This document shows, piece after piece, positions 1-12,619 of a stretch of 64,000 nt of DNA; position 1 is the stretch's first letter, and each line of letters opens with the position of its first letter. The DNA comes from Myrica gale (lineage: Eukaryota; Streptophyta; Magnoliopsida; Fagales; Myricaceae), in NCBI GenBank assembly GCA_963930655.1, contig OZ005611.1:317501-381500 (forward strand), given 5' to 3'. The position numbers and the translations under genes were made by a program. Below the pieces are notes generated by a model, which saw only the letters and a program-made list of their open reading frames with translations, was not told where the DNA came from and ran no database searches.

Positions 1-2000
1 ATTAATAGCAGAATAATTGAAAAACTGCCCACCATTTAGCGGTTACAAGGGACGATCATGAGACGTTAAGGAAAAGTGGTTACAGAGAAATGGTCGAGTA
101 AGAATTAAAATTCGATTGAGTATTTTTCCAAGTGGTCACCGTAAATCAACAAGTCGATCAAGTTTATTTCTTGCGAGCTTATTCTTCTGTTGTATTTAGA
201 GGGGCCTCGATGGTAATAACACCCCCTTCTCAACTCATGACAACACTTGTCGGACTGGGCTTCGTAGCCCGTAGGAGTGGCTTATGTTGTAGGAAAAGAT
301 ATGGGCCTTATACTATTTACATTCGGCTCCACTTAACCCACAATTTTCATATTATTTAGAGACGTTGGTTTTGTAAAATATTGCAAACAAATATTTGATA
401 GAATTGTGAATATTTATGTATATTGTAATTTTATATGTTTTTACAGAGACGTCCCAAATGATCCTAAACAGATCGGGAAGTGTAGTGAAAATATAAACAC
501 AAGGACATTCTCAAACAACGGGTGAGCATCGAGCAGAGAAGAACCTTCACCCAGATCAATTTTGGGGAGGAAAGCTAGGGCGTGAAATTTGGGGGAGGAT
601 AGCGTGAATGGGTGGGTGCGGTTGTTGCGGTCAGGTCATGGAGTTGGGTCACCCCAATTTGCTCATTAATGCGCTGGCGCGATCTGAGCGGTCCAAATTC
701 CTTCACACGATCCTCACCGTGCAATTGACACACTCACATCCTTCTACACTCACACAATAAGCGGAGTCGATCAGGCAGACGGAAAGCAGAAACAACGCCA
801 AAGCGAGAAGAAGAAAAAGTCCACTGAGCCAAAGAGTGGACAAAGCAATTCTGCCAAGAAATCCACTTGAGAGAGCATGAGGGAGTTGCTTGTTTACTAC
901 CGATTCCTAATAGTTCTATTATGTCTATTCTTTTGCTTTGTGTTCCTGTTGCAGTCGATCGTGTCAATAAAAGAGTTTCTTCTTGATTCGAGTATAGACA
1001 TAGAGACTCGGTTCCGAGACCAGAGGGGAGGAAAAACGAGCTAAATACCTCGTTTGGTCATGCGGCGTCATACTTTACGTGCTAAATGTCGGTTACTTGC
1101 CGTTCAACGACTCGAACTGGCGAACCTCATGGTGATGCACCAGAACTACAGGGAGAGTTTCGATACCCGAAATGGACGTTTCACGAAGTGCACGACGACG
1201 GTTTTGGGGACTACGGACACGACGAGAACAACGAGTACCTGAATGCTTTTGAGCTGATCTCCTTGTCGTCTGGTTTTGACCTGTTCGACATATTTGACTC
1301 TGAATGAAATGGGGAAGAAACAGTGTGCATCTTTTTTTTTTGCTAGTAAATTTTAAGAACCAGGATCAAGTAAGATTTGACCATCAGATCTAGCCCTCCC
1401 TAAATGGAAGAGGTGACAACTGAGCTACACCTCACTAGCAATAATGAGCATCTTTTATTTTCCGAAACGGTGTGCATCTTTTATTTAACTAAATTAGGTC
1501 AGATTGGATGAAACTGTTTCATTTTTCTAAAACTGTGCACATCATTCCAGCCATATCAATTGTTGAGTTGTCAGATGATGTGATTGTTCCATTAAGGAAA
1601 TAGACTGATCTCTGACATAAAGGTAATTTCATTAAAAATAATATAAACAAAAGACTAATTTTTTTTTTAAATAAAACTCATGGACTAAAAAGTAAAATAA
1701 AATAAAATTCAAGGATTAAAATGTCGATTTTTCTTATAAAAAATATTAGAGTTAGGTAGAAAATTATAGAAAGAAAATATTTTTTAGAATATTTTTTATA
1801 AATATATTAAATTGGTGTGTAGGATTTTTTTGAAATTTAAAATGTTGATTTTATAAATTTTATTGAATACAATTATATTATATTTACAAAAACTACATAT
1901 TCAGAAAAAGCTTAAAAAAACGATAAGCGGTGTTTGGGCGTGCGTATTGAAGTCACGACAACCCTGTTTGGTAACAAGGAAGGCGTCCGATAGTAAAGTG
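1..2000. other. Intergenic, repeat-like DNA
   Basis: No intact gene is recognisable. Short open frames around 734-967 (-) and 1054-1307 (+) have no full domain. The one recognisable piece is the CIPK-like NAF fragment at about 1086-1307, listed separately. From 1620 to 1920 the DNA is very AT-rich. The segment 890-1050 has the pyrimidine-rich, GT-poor look of a retroelement leader, but I could not find paired LTR ends. Confidence 0.5.
1086..1310 (+). pseudogene. Remnant of a CBL-interacting protein kinase (NAF motif)
   Basis: The 73-residue frame contains GEFRYPKW, like the end of a CIPK kinase domain, and 28 residues later NAFELISLSSGFDL, which matches the NAF/FISL motif that binds calcineurin-B-like calcium sensors. 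In CIPK proteins these two parts are separated by far more sequence, so the intervening kinase C-lobe end and linker are missing. No P-loop, HRD or DFG lies upstream and no C-terminal regulatory domain follows the stop. I read it as a small internally deleted fragment, perhaps carried by a transposon. The motif match is direct; the origin is inference. Confidence 0.45.
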
Positions 2001-2029
2001 CGCACGGAGTATAAGAGGGCTCCATAACC

Positions 2030-3210
2030 TCCCAGCGCATTTTAGGGCACCGCCCCAAAAACTCCCCAGTTTCCCAATCTCACTTCACACGGAATCAATG
2101 ACATGAATGGTACGTCTCTCTGTTTCTCTCTCCGTGTAGACGTGCGTATATAAACGATGTTTTTAATTTGGAGCAATACGGGCAGTCGGAGACTCTTAAA
2201 GTGAAAGGAGATTATGTTTTGAGTGAACTTTCGTTACTAGACACCAAACCCATTTTAGAATTTCCATTTTCTGGTAATGGGCTGTCCTCAGTTTTACGGA
2301 ATGTGTTAGAAGCGTGATTGGATTGAGCTGTGTATGTATTGAATGCATTTGGATGCCTATGTATGTACATAGTTATTTGTAATGCATTCACGACTAGGGA
2401 AAGAAGAAGCTGGAAATGTTTTGCAATGCTGAGAAAATTGGAGATATATACGGGAATTTGATGTCTTGGATGAATGTCATTGGGTTTGTCTGTGAAAAGA
2501 AGCTAGTGATGGAATCTAATTCTGAGGGAACATGGAAAAGTATATTATGGGGAAGATAATCATGCCTTTGGAGTGCGTTTGTTATTTTGCCAACTATCAT
2601 TTTGTTTTGATAACTTTTCTTCAGGAACTCCAATATGTAACTGCGAGATATAGTCTAGCTTGAATTTAACCTGACTACAGAGTAACATTTGCAGATATGT
2701 TTGAAATTTGATTTGGAGACTCTTCTAAGCAACTCAGGAGGTTCATATGGAATCATTTCAGAAATGGTCTCAAAGCTTGTTTTCATACTGTTTTCAGTGA
2801 GTGTAAAGGAAATTGAAGTAATGGAAGAACAATGCCTGTATACTGTAATCCAAGGCATCCCATTCCTCTCTGTCCTTGTGTTGTTTCTCTTATAATTTTT
2901 CAATAGTTATATAGATAACACCATGTAAACAGAGAGGTGTGGAGGCGAGGCACCTTCTAAAGTCGTAGATTTCAGCTGAAAAGGGAATCTAGTTCATGAA
3001 ATGCTACGGCAAAGCAGCCCTAGCCCTAGCCATTGTGCCCTTATATACTTTAATTTTTCTGTGGAATAAAGAAAAAACTGTCCTTTTTCCGCTGTTCTAA
3101 ATTTGTGTTGATGTCTGTGGGACTCAGTCGGCTAATGATTTTTGTCCATTATTTTATTTCATGGACATTGGGTCTTAGGTTGACCTTGATCAGGTTAATG
3201 AGAAAGCATA
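2030..3210 (+). promoter_or_regulatory. Leader exon and 5' UTR intron of the FRS11-like gene
   Basis: A non-coding first exon appears to end at 2109 with a strong donor (AATG|GTACGT). A 5' UTR intron of about 1.07 kb would end at TCTTAG|GTTGACC, so exon 2 starts at 3179, 32 bases before the ATG at 3211. Nothing in the intron codes for a recognisable protein. The splice sites are inferred from consensus only. Confidence 0.5.
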
Positions 3211-6200
3211 ATGTCTGAAGACGCTGGAACAATGTTGGTGGTTTACAATGATCCCTCAGATCAACGATCTCTGTCCCTGGATGATACCAGTAGCACAGAG
3301 GAATCACCTGATGAAACCGGGCTCTCTCTTGAAACCACTAATGATGCAATTCTGTATATTGGGCAAAGGTTTGCTACTCATGATGCTGCTTATCAATTTT
3401 ATAGTGAATTTGCAAAGCGATGCGGCTTCTCAATCCGGCGTCACCGTACAGAGGGAAAGGACGGGGTCGGAAAAGGACTTACAAGACGCTACTTTGTCTG
3501 CCACCGTGCTGGCAACACTCCTATCAAAACAGCAAATGAAAGTAAACCTCAAAGGAATCGTAAATCCTCGCGGTGTGGATGTCAAGCATACTTGCGGATA
3601 AGCAAGACAACAGAATTAGGAGCACCAGAATGGCGGGTCACAGGTTTTGCAAACCACCATAATCATGAGCTCTTAGAACCAAACCAAGTTCGTTTCCTTC
3701 CTGCATACCGAACCATATCAGATACAGACAAGAGCAGAATCCTTATGTTTGCAAAAACAGGAATTTCTGTGCACCAGATGATGAGGCTTATGGAGCTTGA
3801 AAAGCGTGTGGAGCCAGGATATTTACCTTTCACTGAAAAGGATGTGAGGAACTTACTCCAATCATTTAGGAAATTGGATCCAGAAGAGGAGAGCATAGAC
3901 TTATTGAGAATGTGCAGAAACATTAAGGAGAAAGACCCAAACTTCAAATTTGAGTATACACTTGATGCAAACCACAGGTTTGAAAACATTGCCTGGTCAT
4001 ATGCCTCATCAGTCCAGTCATATGAGATATTTGGTGATGCAGTTGTGTTTGATACAACGCATCGCTTGACTGCATTTGACATGCCGCTGGGGATTTGGGT
4101 AGGAATGAATAATTATGGTATGCCTTGCTTCTTTAGCTGCGTCCTCTTACGTGAGGAAAATTTGAGGTCGTTTTCGTGGGCATTGAAGGTAATAAAATGA
4201 AATAGTTGTGTTTTTATTTTTTTCTTTTCCTTGCAAAATTGTCATCTTCTATGGTACATAGAGTACAATAGATTTTAATTGGATTACTCAATTGTTTTTT
4301 TCTTATGCATCATAACCAAAAGAAATATGCAAGTTGAAGCATCTAATTGTAAACTTTGAAAACTAGAAATGTGTATGTTGAAGATAGCAGGCAGTTAGTA
4401 GTTAATGCAGCAGATGGTTGGGAAGGATTGGTTGGCCAGGTTTTGGTCAATTTGCCCAAAATATTGGTGGCTAAGTGATTTGAGTTTCAGATTGTAATCA
4501 GAGTTTAATATTCTCTATGTACAACTGTCAAGTGTTGGTCATGGGCCAAAAAGTCACTGTGCTTGTGCCTGTAGATATGTCCTAGTCTATGTTACCTAAA
4601 ATGAGCACCTCCTTTTATTTTTTGGTGTGTGTTGATATGTCCTTCTGGTATTCTAATTGCCTGAGGAATTTCATTTTGGATGAAAATCTCTCTTATGTGT
4701 GGATGGTTCTATTGCTTTTGCACATGTATTTGTTTTTCAATGAGCTACAATGCTTTCAAATTGACATTATATCATTTTTGTTGTGAAGGCATTCTTGGGG
4801 TTCATGAATGGGAAGGCTCCGCAAACAATTTTAACTGACCAAAATATGTGTCTCAAAGAAGCAATATCCATGGAAATGCCTGCAACTAAACATGCACTTT
4901 GCATATGGATGATTGTGGCGAAGTTTCCATCCTGGTTTAATGCTGTACTGGGAGAACGTTACAATGAGTGGAAGGCAGACTTCTTTCGACTTTATAATCT
5001 GGAGTCAATTGAGGATTTTGAACTTGGGTGGAGGGATATGGTAAATTCTTTTGGGTTGCACACTAACAGGCATGTAGCCAACTTGTATGGGCTACACACA
5101 CTTTGGGCACTACCATTCTTGAGAAGCCATTTCTTTGCGGGAATGACAACAACTGGCCAGTCAAAGTCAATTAATGCTTTCATTCAGAGATTTTTGAGTG
5201 CACAGACCCGACTTGCACACTTTGTAGAACAAGTACGCTATTCCCTTTTACTATTTCTGTTTACCTAGATTAAGATATTGTTATTTGACTGCTGTTTTTG
5301 AGTATGTTCTTTAGTCAATCCTAATGATCTGTCAGTGTGTAGTCAGCAGATAGTTCTATGATTTAAGATTCTTTCTGCGCAGGCTCTTATGAAATTTACC
5401 TGGGCAAGCCCTGATGCAATACCTTTTACGAAGGCCATGGCCAGAAATGTGTACTCAGTAAAATGTCCTATAACTTAGAAACTAATCGTCTTGTGAGCTG
5501 AAAGAACTTGAGCAAAAAGAGGTTTTTGAGTGATATTTTCCGTGATTCAATTGATTACATGTTCCTCTGGCTCTATGAAATGAAAAGTTTTTTGCGGTAG
5601 GTACTTAAGTAGTTTATGTATGTAGTTTAGTACAATCTTTGCACTGCTCTCTCTCTTTTTCTTTTCTTTTTATTAATATATGAGTTATTTATCAAAAAAA
5701 AATGTTGAAAGGACGCATTTTTATATGAATAACTGGGTTAATGTAGCCTATATATGTACTGAAGAAAGAACAATAACTGATGGGCAGTGTGCGTATTCCA
5801 CCCAGCTTTCCCCACTGCGGACTATTTTCTAAAGCTTGATTCTAGTTCAATAGATTGATGAAAACCCCTGTTTAAATGTATTGGTTGGATATTGGCTGAG
5901 AGGCTTTTTTGTCCTTGTGTATGGAGCCCTTAATTGGGACTGAGACTTAGTTCAGTTGAGTAGAAGATTTTCATTGTTCACTAGCAGGTAGCAGTTGCTG
6001 TTGATTTTAAAGATCAAGCTGGAGAACAACAAACAATGCAACAGAATCTCCAAAATATTTGCCTGAAAACAGGGGCCCCCATGGAATCCCATGCTGCCAC
6101 GATGCTGACTCCATTTGCCTTCTCTAAGCTACAAGAACAACTTGTTCTGGCTGCCCACTATGCATCTTTTCACATGGATGATGGTTTTCTAGTGAGACAC

Positions 6201-6605
6201 CACACAAAAGCTGAGGGTGGTCGGAAAGTGTATTGGGTTCCTCGGGAAGGCATCATAAGTTGCAGTTGCCATCATTTCGAGTTCTCTGGAATTCTCTGTC
6301 GGCATGCTCTTCGAGTTCTCTCAACAGGAAATTGCTTTCAGATCCCAGATAGGTATCTTCCCATCCGTTGGCGTCGGATCAGCACACCTTCTGCAAAGCT
6401 CCTTCAGAGCGCTCCAAGTGATCATGCTGAAAGAATACAGTTTTTGCAGAGTATGGTATCAACTCTGGTAACAGAATCTACAAAGTCAAAGGAAAGACTA
6501 GATATTGCAATTGAGCAAGTTTCCGTCATTTTATCACGTGTCAGAGAGCAGCCAGTTTCATTACAAGGTATAAGAGATGTTTCATCCATTCATAGGAGCC
6601 TTTGA
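3211..6605 (+). CDS. FRS11: FAR1-related sequence 11-like transcription factor
   Basis: Three coding exons, 3211-4188, 4789-5232 and 5988-6605, all spliced at GT-AG in phase 0, give 679 residues, nearly the length of Arabidopsis FRS11. The start MSEDAGTMLVVY and the end match that family closely. Domains: FAR1 zinc-finger DNA-binding domain at about 65-155 (C97, C122, C124, H150, H152), a MULE transposase-derived core at about 250-350, and a SWIM finger at 566-580 (CSC...CRH). FRS proteins are domesticated Mutator transposases acting in the nucleus as transcription regulators of light and developmental responses. No lesion is visible. An alternative acceptor near 5382 would give a truncated protein. 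Identification is strong; the specific role is family knowledge. Confidence 0.93.
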
Positions 6606-7370
6606 CTTGAGATGCCATAAACATGGAGCATAGTGTTGAATTCTCAAGGAAAGGAAAAACAACAAATTTGAGAGGAAAAATAAAATAAAATTGGGGGATA
6701 CGTGAAGCAAGATTCTTGAAGGAAAACCACTTTCTGTGAAGCTTGGGAGGTAGTACGTGGGCTGGCGGTCCTTGCATGACATTTTGGTAGTTGTGGTACA
6801 TGCAAATATTCCATACAAACTTATTTGTTCTAGACATCAACGTAAATGCCTGTCCTTATGGGGGATCTGTTTCCTGAGGATTACAATGTGTATAAAATAT
6901 ACATAAGAAAAAGTTTTTTGTCTGTATGTAAATATTTGTGTTTGTAGATGAAGAGATGAGCTCATTTTGGCATGAAGGATACAAGAAGAGGTATTTGTAG
7001 AGGCAGTGGTGTGTTTAAAAGCAAGTGAAGGATTGAGTTGAACATACTTTCTTGGGTGCTTAAAGCTCCAGCACGAGCACCCATTGGTTTGTTCATTTCT
7101 TGTCGTCTAAGGATATGTTCACAGTTGACAATGCAGGCTAAATTTTTTTTCCCTGGACTTTGACTCTTTTTAGTTATGGAGCAGAGGTTAAGCTATCAAT
7201 GATGTCTTAATCGGTTATCTTTTTCCGGTTCTGTTTCTTTTTAGCCAAACATAGGAATCAGCGAAATTTAGCAGTGTTTGCCAATAGAATTGGCGTCAAT
7301 ACTTCGCAACGTTTAACAGAGCGATAGGGACTATTATCACTCAAAATTTTTTCCATCTTTCTAGCGTACG
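6606..7370. other. Intergenic spacer after the FRS11-like gene
   Basis: This is the presumed 3' UTR and downstream region of the FRS11-like gene, AT-rich, without a recognisable coding region. It runs up to the leader of the next gene, where a short GA run (about 7419-7435) occurs. Confidence 0.6.
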
Positions 7371-7399
7371 GCTAATTCCGTCTTTTCCAGACATTGAGG

Positions 7400-8184
7400 C
7401 CGAGGTTGACTGGGGAAGAGAGAGAGAGAGAGAAGAATCCTTGGTCTTACTAAAAACAAAAGGACAAAAAACCAAAAATAAAACGGTGTGTTTTACGGTC
7501 CTCTGTCTCTCTGAGCTTGCTTTCTTGGTTCTGTTGAGGACAAGACCAGGGAGTGGAGGAGACGGAAGCCACGGCATCTGCCAACTAAACGGTGCGTTTC
7601 AGTCCTATCTCAGCTGTAGTCTTCCTTCGTCCTATTCTTTGCGAAACCACCGACCTTTGTGAATGATGCGATCACTGTCTGCTCTTTGGTTAATTACTTG
7701 ATTATGACGATCACAAATCGATTTCTTTTCTTCTGGGCTCTTGTTCAATTCTTGCAAGCTTCTGATTTTTCAAATCTTATGTTTTGTTTTCTGTTTTCTC
7801 TTACCTGGGCTTTGCTTATATGTGGGCGTGCGTGCGTGGGTGTGTGTGTTGTGTTCTTGGTTTTTTGATGAATGATAGAGCTTTCCGATTCTTGGTTCAA
7901 GTGCTTCGAGGTATTATATTGCTGCTTATTGGTAAAGGTTTCAATTTCTATCTAATTTTTGTATGAAAGAAATGAAGGTGTTTGATTTTCTTTCTTTTCT
8001 CTTTCCTTAAATTTTCTTAGAAACCAAATAGAGGCATAGGTGCAGATTCATGCTTTCTTTTTCATCTGGGTGTGAACGTTTTAGAGATTAAAACATTGTT
8101 GGTTGGCTGTCGTTGCAGAGTGCTACGGCCTATAATTTATTTTGACAGAGAAAAGAAGAAGAAGAGAAGTAAGAAAGAAAGGAA
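7400..8184 (+). promoter_or_regulatory. Leader and 5' UTR intron of the CMC2-like gene
   Basis: A first non-coding exon probably ends at 7591 (AACG|GTGCGT), followed by a T-rich intron ending near 8118 (GTTGCAG). The coding start is at 8185. Open frames of 60-78 residues here are low-complexity and show no domain. The splice assignment rests on consensus only. Confidence 0.4.
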
Positions 8185-8983
8185 ATGCATCCTCCGCTAA
8201 CACTCCACAAGCACCCTATGTGCGCCGAAGTGAGTCCCTCTCATCTTCTAGGTCTATGCTTGACTTATTTTCCTGAGTTTCTTTAGGCTTATGAATGGCT
8301 CTTTTTAACTTTCTGGGAGTAACTTGAAATGGACAGATTTGGCTTGATATGTTTATTTGTTTTGATTTGTTTGTTATTATGATATTTACTGTCCTAGGAT
8401 TTGAAGTCAAATCTGAATGGTCGAGATATGGGTAGATAGAGTTGCGATGAATAACTGGAAGGTGATTTTGTTATGGAAATGGCGCGTCACATTTGTGAGC
8501 AAGAGAAATCAGAACCATTTTTTCCCGGCAACCTATGAAAAAAAACTGTATTTTGCTTCACAAACTATAAATGGGCATGTCGTGATTTATATTACTATGT
8601 CTGCCTCGTGTTCAATTTCTTTTTCCAAATCGTGTGGAGGATGGAGGACAACTGTGCTCTTGTTATATCTATTTATGCAGATTATAGAGAAGTTCCAGAA
8701 GTGTCATACAGACCATCCTATCAGAAAGTTCTTTGGTGAATGTACAGATCTCAAAATAAAGCTCGATCGTTGTTTCAGGGAGGAAGTGAGTTTTCATCAT
8801 ACGGGTCTCCATTTTTCCTCTTTGTTGGGGTGTTTTTTTTAGCATTCCTTCCTAATAATATCTTTCACAATTTGTCAGAAAGCTGCGAAGCGGAAAGCAA
8901 ACTTTGAACAGAGTAAGAAATTAAAGGAAAGGCTACAAGCTTTTAGGAAGGAGGAAACTGCTGAAAGAAGCATTGAGGAGTAG
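8185..8983 (+). CDS. CMC2: COX assembly mitochondrial protein 2 homologue (twin CX9C)
   Basis: Exons 8185-8229, 8681-8785 and 8879-8983, all phase 0, encode 84 residues beginning MHPPLTLHKHPMC. Two CX9C motifs are visible, C13-C23 and C36-C46, the helix-hairpin-helix signature of proteins imported into the mitochondrial intermembrane space by the Mia40 disulfide relay. The N-terminal MHPxL and the FFGEC sequence are typical of CMC2, which takes part in cytochrome c oxidase assembly or copper handling in other eukaryotes. The basic C-terminal helix (residues 51-75) is usual for the plant form. The exons are too small to stand out individually; the model rests on consistent splice phases and the cysteine pattern. 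Confidence 0.88.
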
Positions 8984-9838
8984 AATTTCGTGTAAAGTCG
9001 ATGGGGGAAGGGAAAGGCAGTCTTCATGGTCTTTACCAAATCCATAGAAGACTATTGTTCTAGGAAATATGATACAGTCTATTGCTACCACAGGTTGAAG
9101 ATATGTTACTACAATTTTGGTTGATATTTTCTTGCATGTGATGGTTTCATGGTGCTTATTCTTTACGTTGCAATGACGAGGACTATTTATTCGTCCATTT
9201 GTTGCATAATGGCAATGTTTCTTGAAGAGTTGAAGTTTGAGGGCATTGTTCATCCAAAAAACAAAAAACTTAAACTTCTGATATATTTGTTCTGATTTGT
9301 TAAACTATTGTCTTCTGAATAAGATCAATGGCTTATAAGAAGCTCAGAAGGATTTTCCTTGAAGAAATTTTCTCGCTGTCTCAGGCTTCTCCACTGCCAT
9401 AATAGTCTGTAATTACTCCAATTCATTTTTGTCAGTACAGCCTGCAGGCTGCAGGCGGTTGCCCAATTTTTTTTTTTACTAACATCAGCTTGTATAGCCC
9501 AGGGAAGTTGAACCATCACATCACCCGACTGTTCTACCCGTATAGACTCCTCGTTCAAACAAACTGCACACACCCATTTGGCTAATTTAATCGGACTGCA
9601 TCAGCTACTTTTCAGTTCATCGATGCCCCAAGAAAGTAACTATAAGGAACTTTCGAATCACTCATTTGAATTGAAAGCTTCTTGCAAAGTCATGGGCCCG
9701 ATCATATATATTCACATCTATATTTTGGGCTAACACCGAGGGCAAAAGGGAAACTCAAAGAAAAAAAAAACAGCAGAAACTACAAATGAAGATAGATAAG
9801 TAAATAGGGGTAATTTTCTCCTTCGTTTTGGTGGAAAT
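8984..9838. other. Intergenic spacer between two convergent genes
   Basis: 3' UTR of the CMC2-like gene followed by spacer. The next feature is the 3' end of a gene on the other strand, whose last stop lies at 9840. No structured element or coding sequence is recognisable. Confidence 0.6.
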
Positions 9839-9839
9839 T

Positions 9840-10655
9840 CTAGCAAAGAACATCAGCCAAAAAGGCGTCTTGTTGGCTCTGGCCTGTCTTCCAAACCTTG
9901 AACATCGAGGCATAGGAACTATTATCTTTCCAACGTTTGAGCACTGACATTGACAAGGGACCTCTTCTTTCACCATTTGGGCCCATACAATACCAAGTAG
10001 AGCATTCACTGCTCTCAGCTGCTTGCTTTCTCATCGCAAGACTTGGATGATCTTGTCCATCATCATTGCTCAATGTGATAAACTTAGCTTTTGACATGTT
10101 TTGCTTTTTCTCTGTTGTCTGATCAAGACCGACATTTTGAGAAACAACCTCAGATTGGCCTCCAAGAGCAGACATGAGGGATTTTCGTGGCAATTCTTCA
10201 ACATTTTGGCGAAGAGCATCAATCAAAAAGATTACATCCTGTTGGCTCTGACCTGTCCTCCAGACCTTAAAGTCCAAAGCGTAAGAACTAGTTTCACTCC
10301 AACGTTTGAGCAATGACATTGACAAGGGATCCCTTCTTTCACCACATGGTCCCACACAATGCCATATAGAGCCTTCGAAGCTCTCAACTGCTTGCTTTCT
10401 AATTGAAAGACTCGGGTCTTGTCCCTCATCGTCACTCAGTTCGATAATTTGTTCCGTTGACACGTTTTGTTTTCTCTCATCACCGACTTTCTGAGAATAA
10501 TCATCACATTGGCCTTCAAGAGCAGAAGTGAGGCACTTTTGTGGCAATTTTCCAACAGGCGATGACCTGGGACATTGCTGCTCCACTTCTTGAACAGATT
10601 GATGATGCTCTCTTTGAAGAATGTCATCATCGCTACATCCCATTGAAGCAGCCAT
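9840..10655 (-). CDS. Residual open frame with two GYF-like modules
   Basis: This is the longest intact frame left in the decayed gene: 271 residues from an internal ATG at 10655. It contains two copies of a module of 123 codons. Each has an acidic SNDDGQD or SDDEGQD stretch, a W-x-C-x-GP-x-GERR GYF-like core followed by GPLSMSVLKRW or DPLSMSLLKRW, and a VWRTGQSQQD or VWKTGQSQQD tail. GYF domains bind proline-rich peptides. The usual second aromatic of the core is C in both copies, so binding may be lost. Thirty codons upstream in the same frame is a stop. Whether any protein is made from this ATG is unknown. Confidence 0.5.
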   Translation of the reverse strand: MAASMGCSDDDILQREHHQSVQEVEQQCPRSSPVGKLPQKCLTSALEGQCDDYSQKVGDERKQNVSTEQIIELSDDEGQDPSLSIRKQAVESFEGSIWHCVGPCGERRDPLSMSLLKRWSETSSYALDFKVWRTGQSQQDVIFLIDALRQNVEELPRKSLMSALGGQSEVVSQNVGLDQTTEKKQNMSKAKFITLSNDDGQDHPSLAMRKQAAESSECSTWYCMGPNGERRGPLSMSVLKRWKDNSSYASMFKVWKTGQSQQDAFLADVLC

Positions 10656-12586
10656 TGATGTGATTCGCCTTTTCTCCTTCGTTTCTTCAGAATCTACTGG
10701 TTGATTTTGCTTTCCAACAGAAATAGCAGCATGAGAATGTTTTTAAGAAAGAAGATCCAATTCCCTTTCAAAGGTGAAAGTGAGAGATTCTCCTGGCAAT
10801 TCTTCAGGAAGGGAATCGGCCTTGAGATGGTGCTGCTTCACATTTTGAACCAATTGTTGGTGCTCTCTTTGGAGAATGTCATCATCTTTAACATCATGAG
10901 TAAAGCTATGAAATCCTTTAGTTGACTTTTCACAAAGATATTCTTCAGACTGCTGCTCCTTTTTTTCTGGAATAGATACCTCACATTGGAGTTCCTTTAC
11001 TGGAGCAACTGAAGCAAAACCGTGGAAAAGAACACATATGTATGGTTAAACCATTTACTGGATCAAAGAATAGAATGTAAAAGATAAAAAGCTAAACTGA
11101 AATTACAGAGCATCTATATGTCCAAGTTAGGGCCAATCGCCAATCGAAGTGAACCGTTCCCTGCAAACCCAAATCTACCTATTCATAAGCGTTAATTATC
11201 CCGTTTATCTCCTGGAGTAATGCAGGGATCTAACTCTGTATAGTTACCATACCAACATAGACAAAAGTCAAAAGTGCCTATCTGGTGCCTCCAGTCCAGT
11301 CTTCGGAAAGTTGAATGGTTCACACAGGTTTCCATTAAAAGTTGAATGGACCCAGATGATGTTGAATAGTGCCACATTAACAGGAGAAACAAGAATTACA
11401 GGCGAATAACATATGCTAAAGAGTCTGAAGAGAAGAAGATTGCACAGAAATAAAACCGTGTTTGTATACAAAGTTCCATTGAAATTAAATCAGTCCTACT
11501 AGAGTCATATCAACACAGTATCCAATAATTTTCTTATCTGTCAAGATACTCGCAATGTTCCCAAAGAATCACTGACTATGTTTGACATGTTAAATTATCA
11601 AAAGACTTCAGAAAGGAATGAAATCTTGAAGTTTAATCAGAATTGGGAAACCTTGATTCTGCATGTATATACAGTTCAAATTCTACTCCATTATTGGACA
11701 CAAAGAGTACTGTAATACCAAAGAAAGATCATCTGCAAAGATAATCCACAGAAAATACATGACATACAACAGATACATATACACAAACAATTCAACACGT
11801 TTTATTCTGAATCTGCTTATGTACTGTGGAAGTCAAAGCTAAACGGACCTGCAGGATCTGTTCCAGCATCTAGGGAGCAAGAAGTTCCACTGCCTTTCAA
11901 ATCAGTGCTGGGAAGTTTAGAAGTCCCACGAACTAATTCTGCAAAGCCATATTGTCCTTGTTTATCTGTTCTCACAGAGTCCCCAAAAGCGGGTTCAAGC
12001 TCTGGTATATCAGCGATTACATCCAGAATCTCATGCAACAACCGTGACTGTTCTGATGGTGTCTGAAGCAGCAATTTTCTATCCATGTACTCAGAAAGCT
12101 TATATAGAATTGCAAGTTAAGGATTACAATCCTTTCCATTTGCAAATTTATAGAGCAGACAAGTTTTGAGTATTACAAACACTGAAATCAAGAAACTGGA
12201 AAAAATAAAAAGAGACCAGAGAGCTGTGTTCAGCTTATGATAATACTGATCAACGCAAACCTCCATTTTTCACGAGGTTTGGATTGGAACTCACATAAGC
12301 AGGAGGAAAATTGTGACCAGTACGAGGTGTCTTTAATTTAAGAAGAAGTCAGTCTTCTACATTTAACTTGAATCTTACATTTTTTTAAGTTGCATTTGAA
12401 CACACAAAAAGGTTTGCATCACATAGATCTACAGAGGAAAGATTGGAGTAAATGTGCACAAAGTAGCCCTAGAAGGTCGTCAAGGATCTCATGTGACATA
12501 CCCCCAAATTTATGGTTCTTTAGAGATCGTTTATTATCCAGATTCACCATTTTCCTTTACTGTCTAAAATGAGAGATCCCATTATC

Positions 12587-12589
<3 letters not shown>

Positions 12590-12618
<29 letters not shown>

Positions 12619-12619
12619 C
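12590..12619. repeat. (TC)n microsatellite
   Basis: A TC dinucleotide run within an intron of the decayed SWIB/Plus-3/GYF gene. Confidence 0.85.

Noticed and set aside
3663-4082. 139-codon minus-strand frame inside FRS11 exon 1
   Set aside because: It is the antisense shadow of a strongly conserved coding exon and has no domain.
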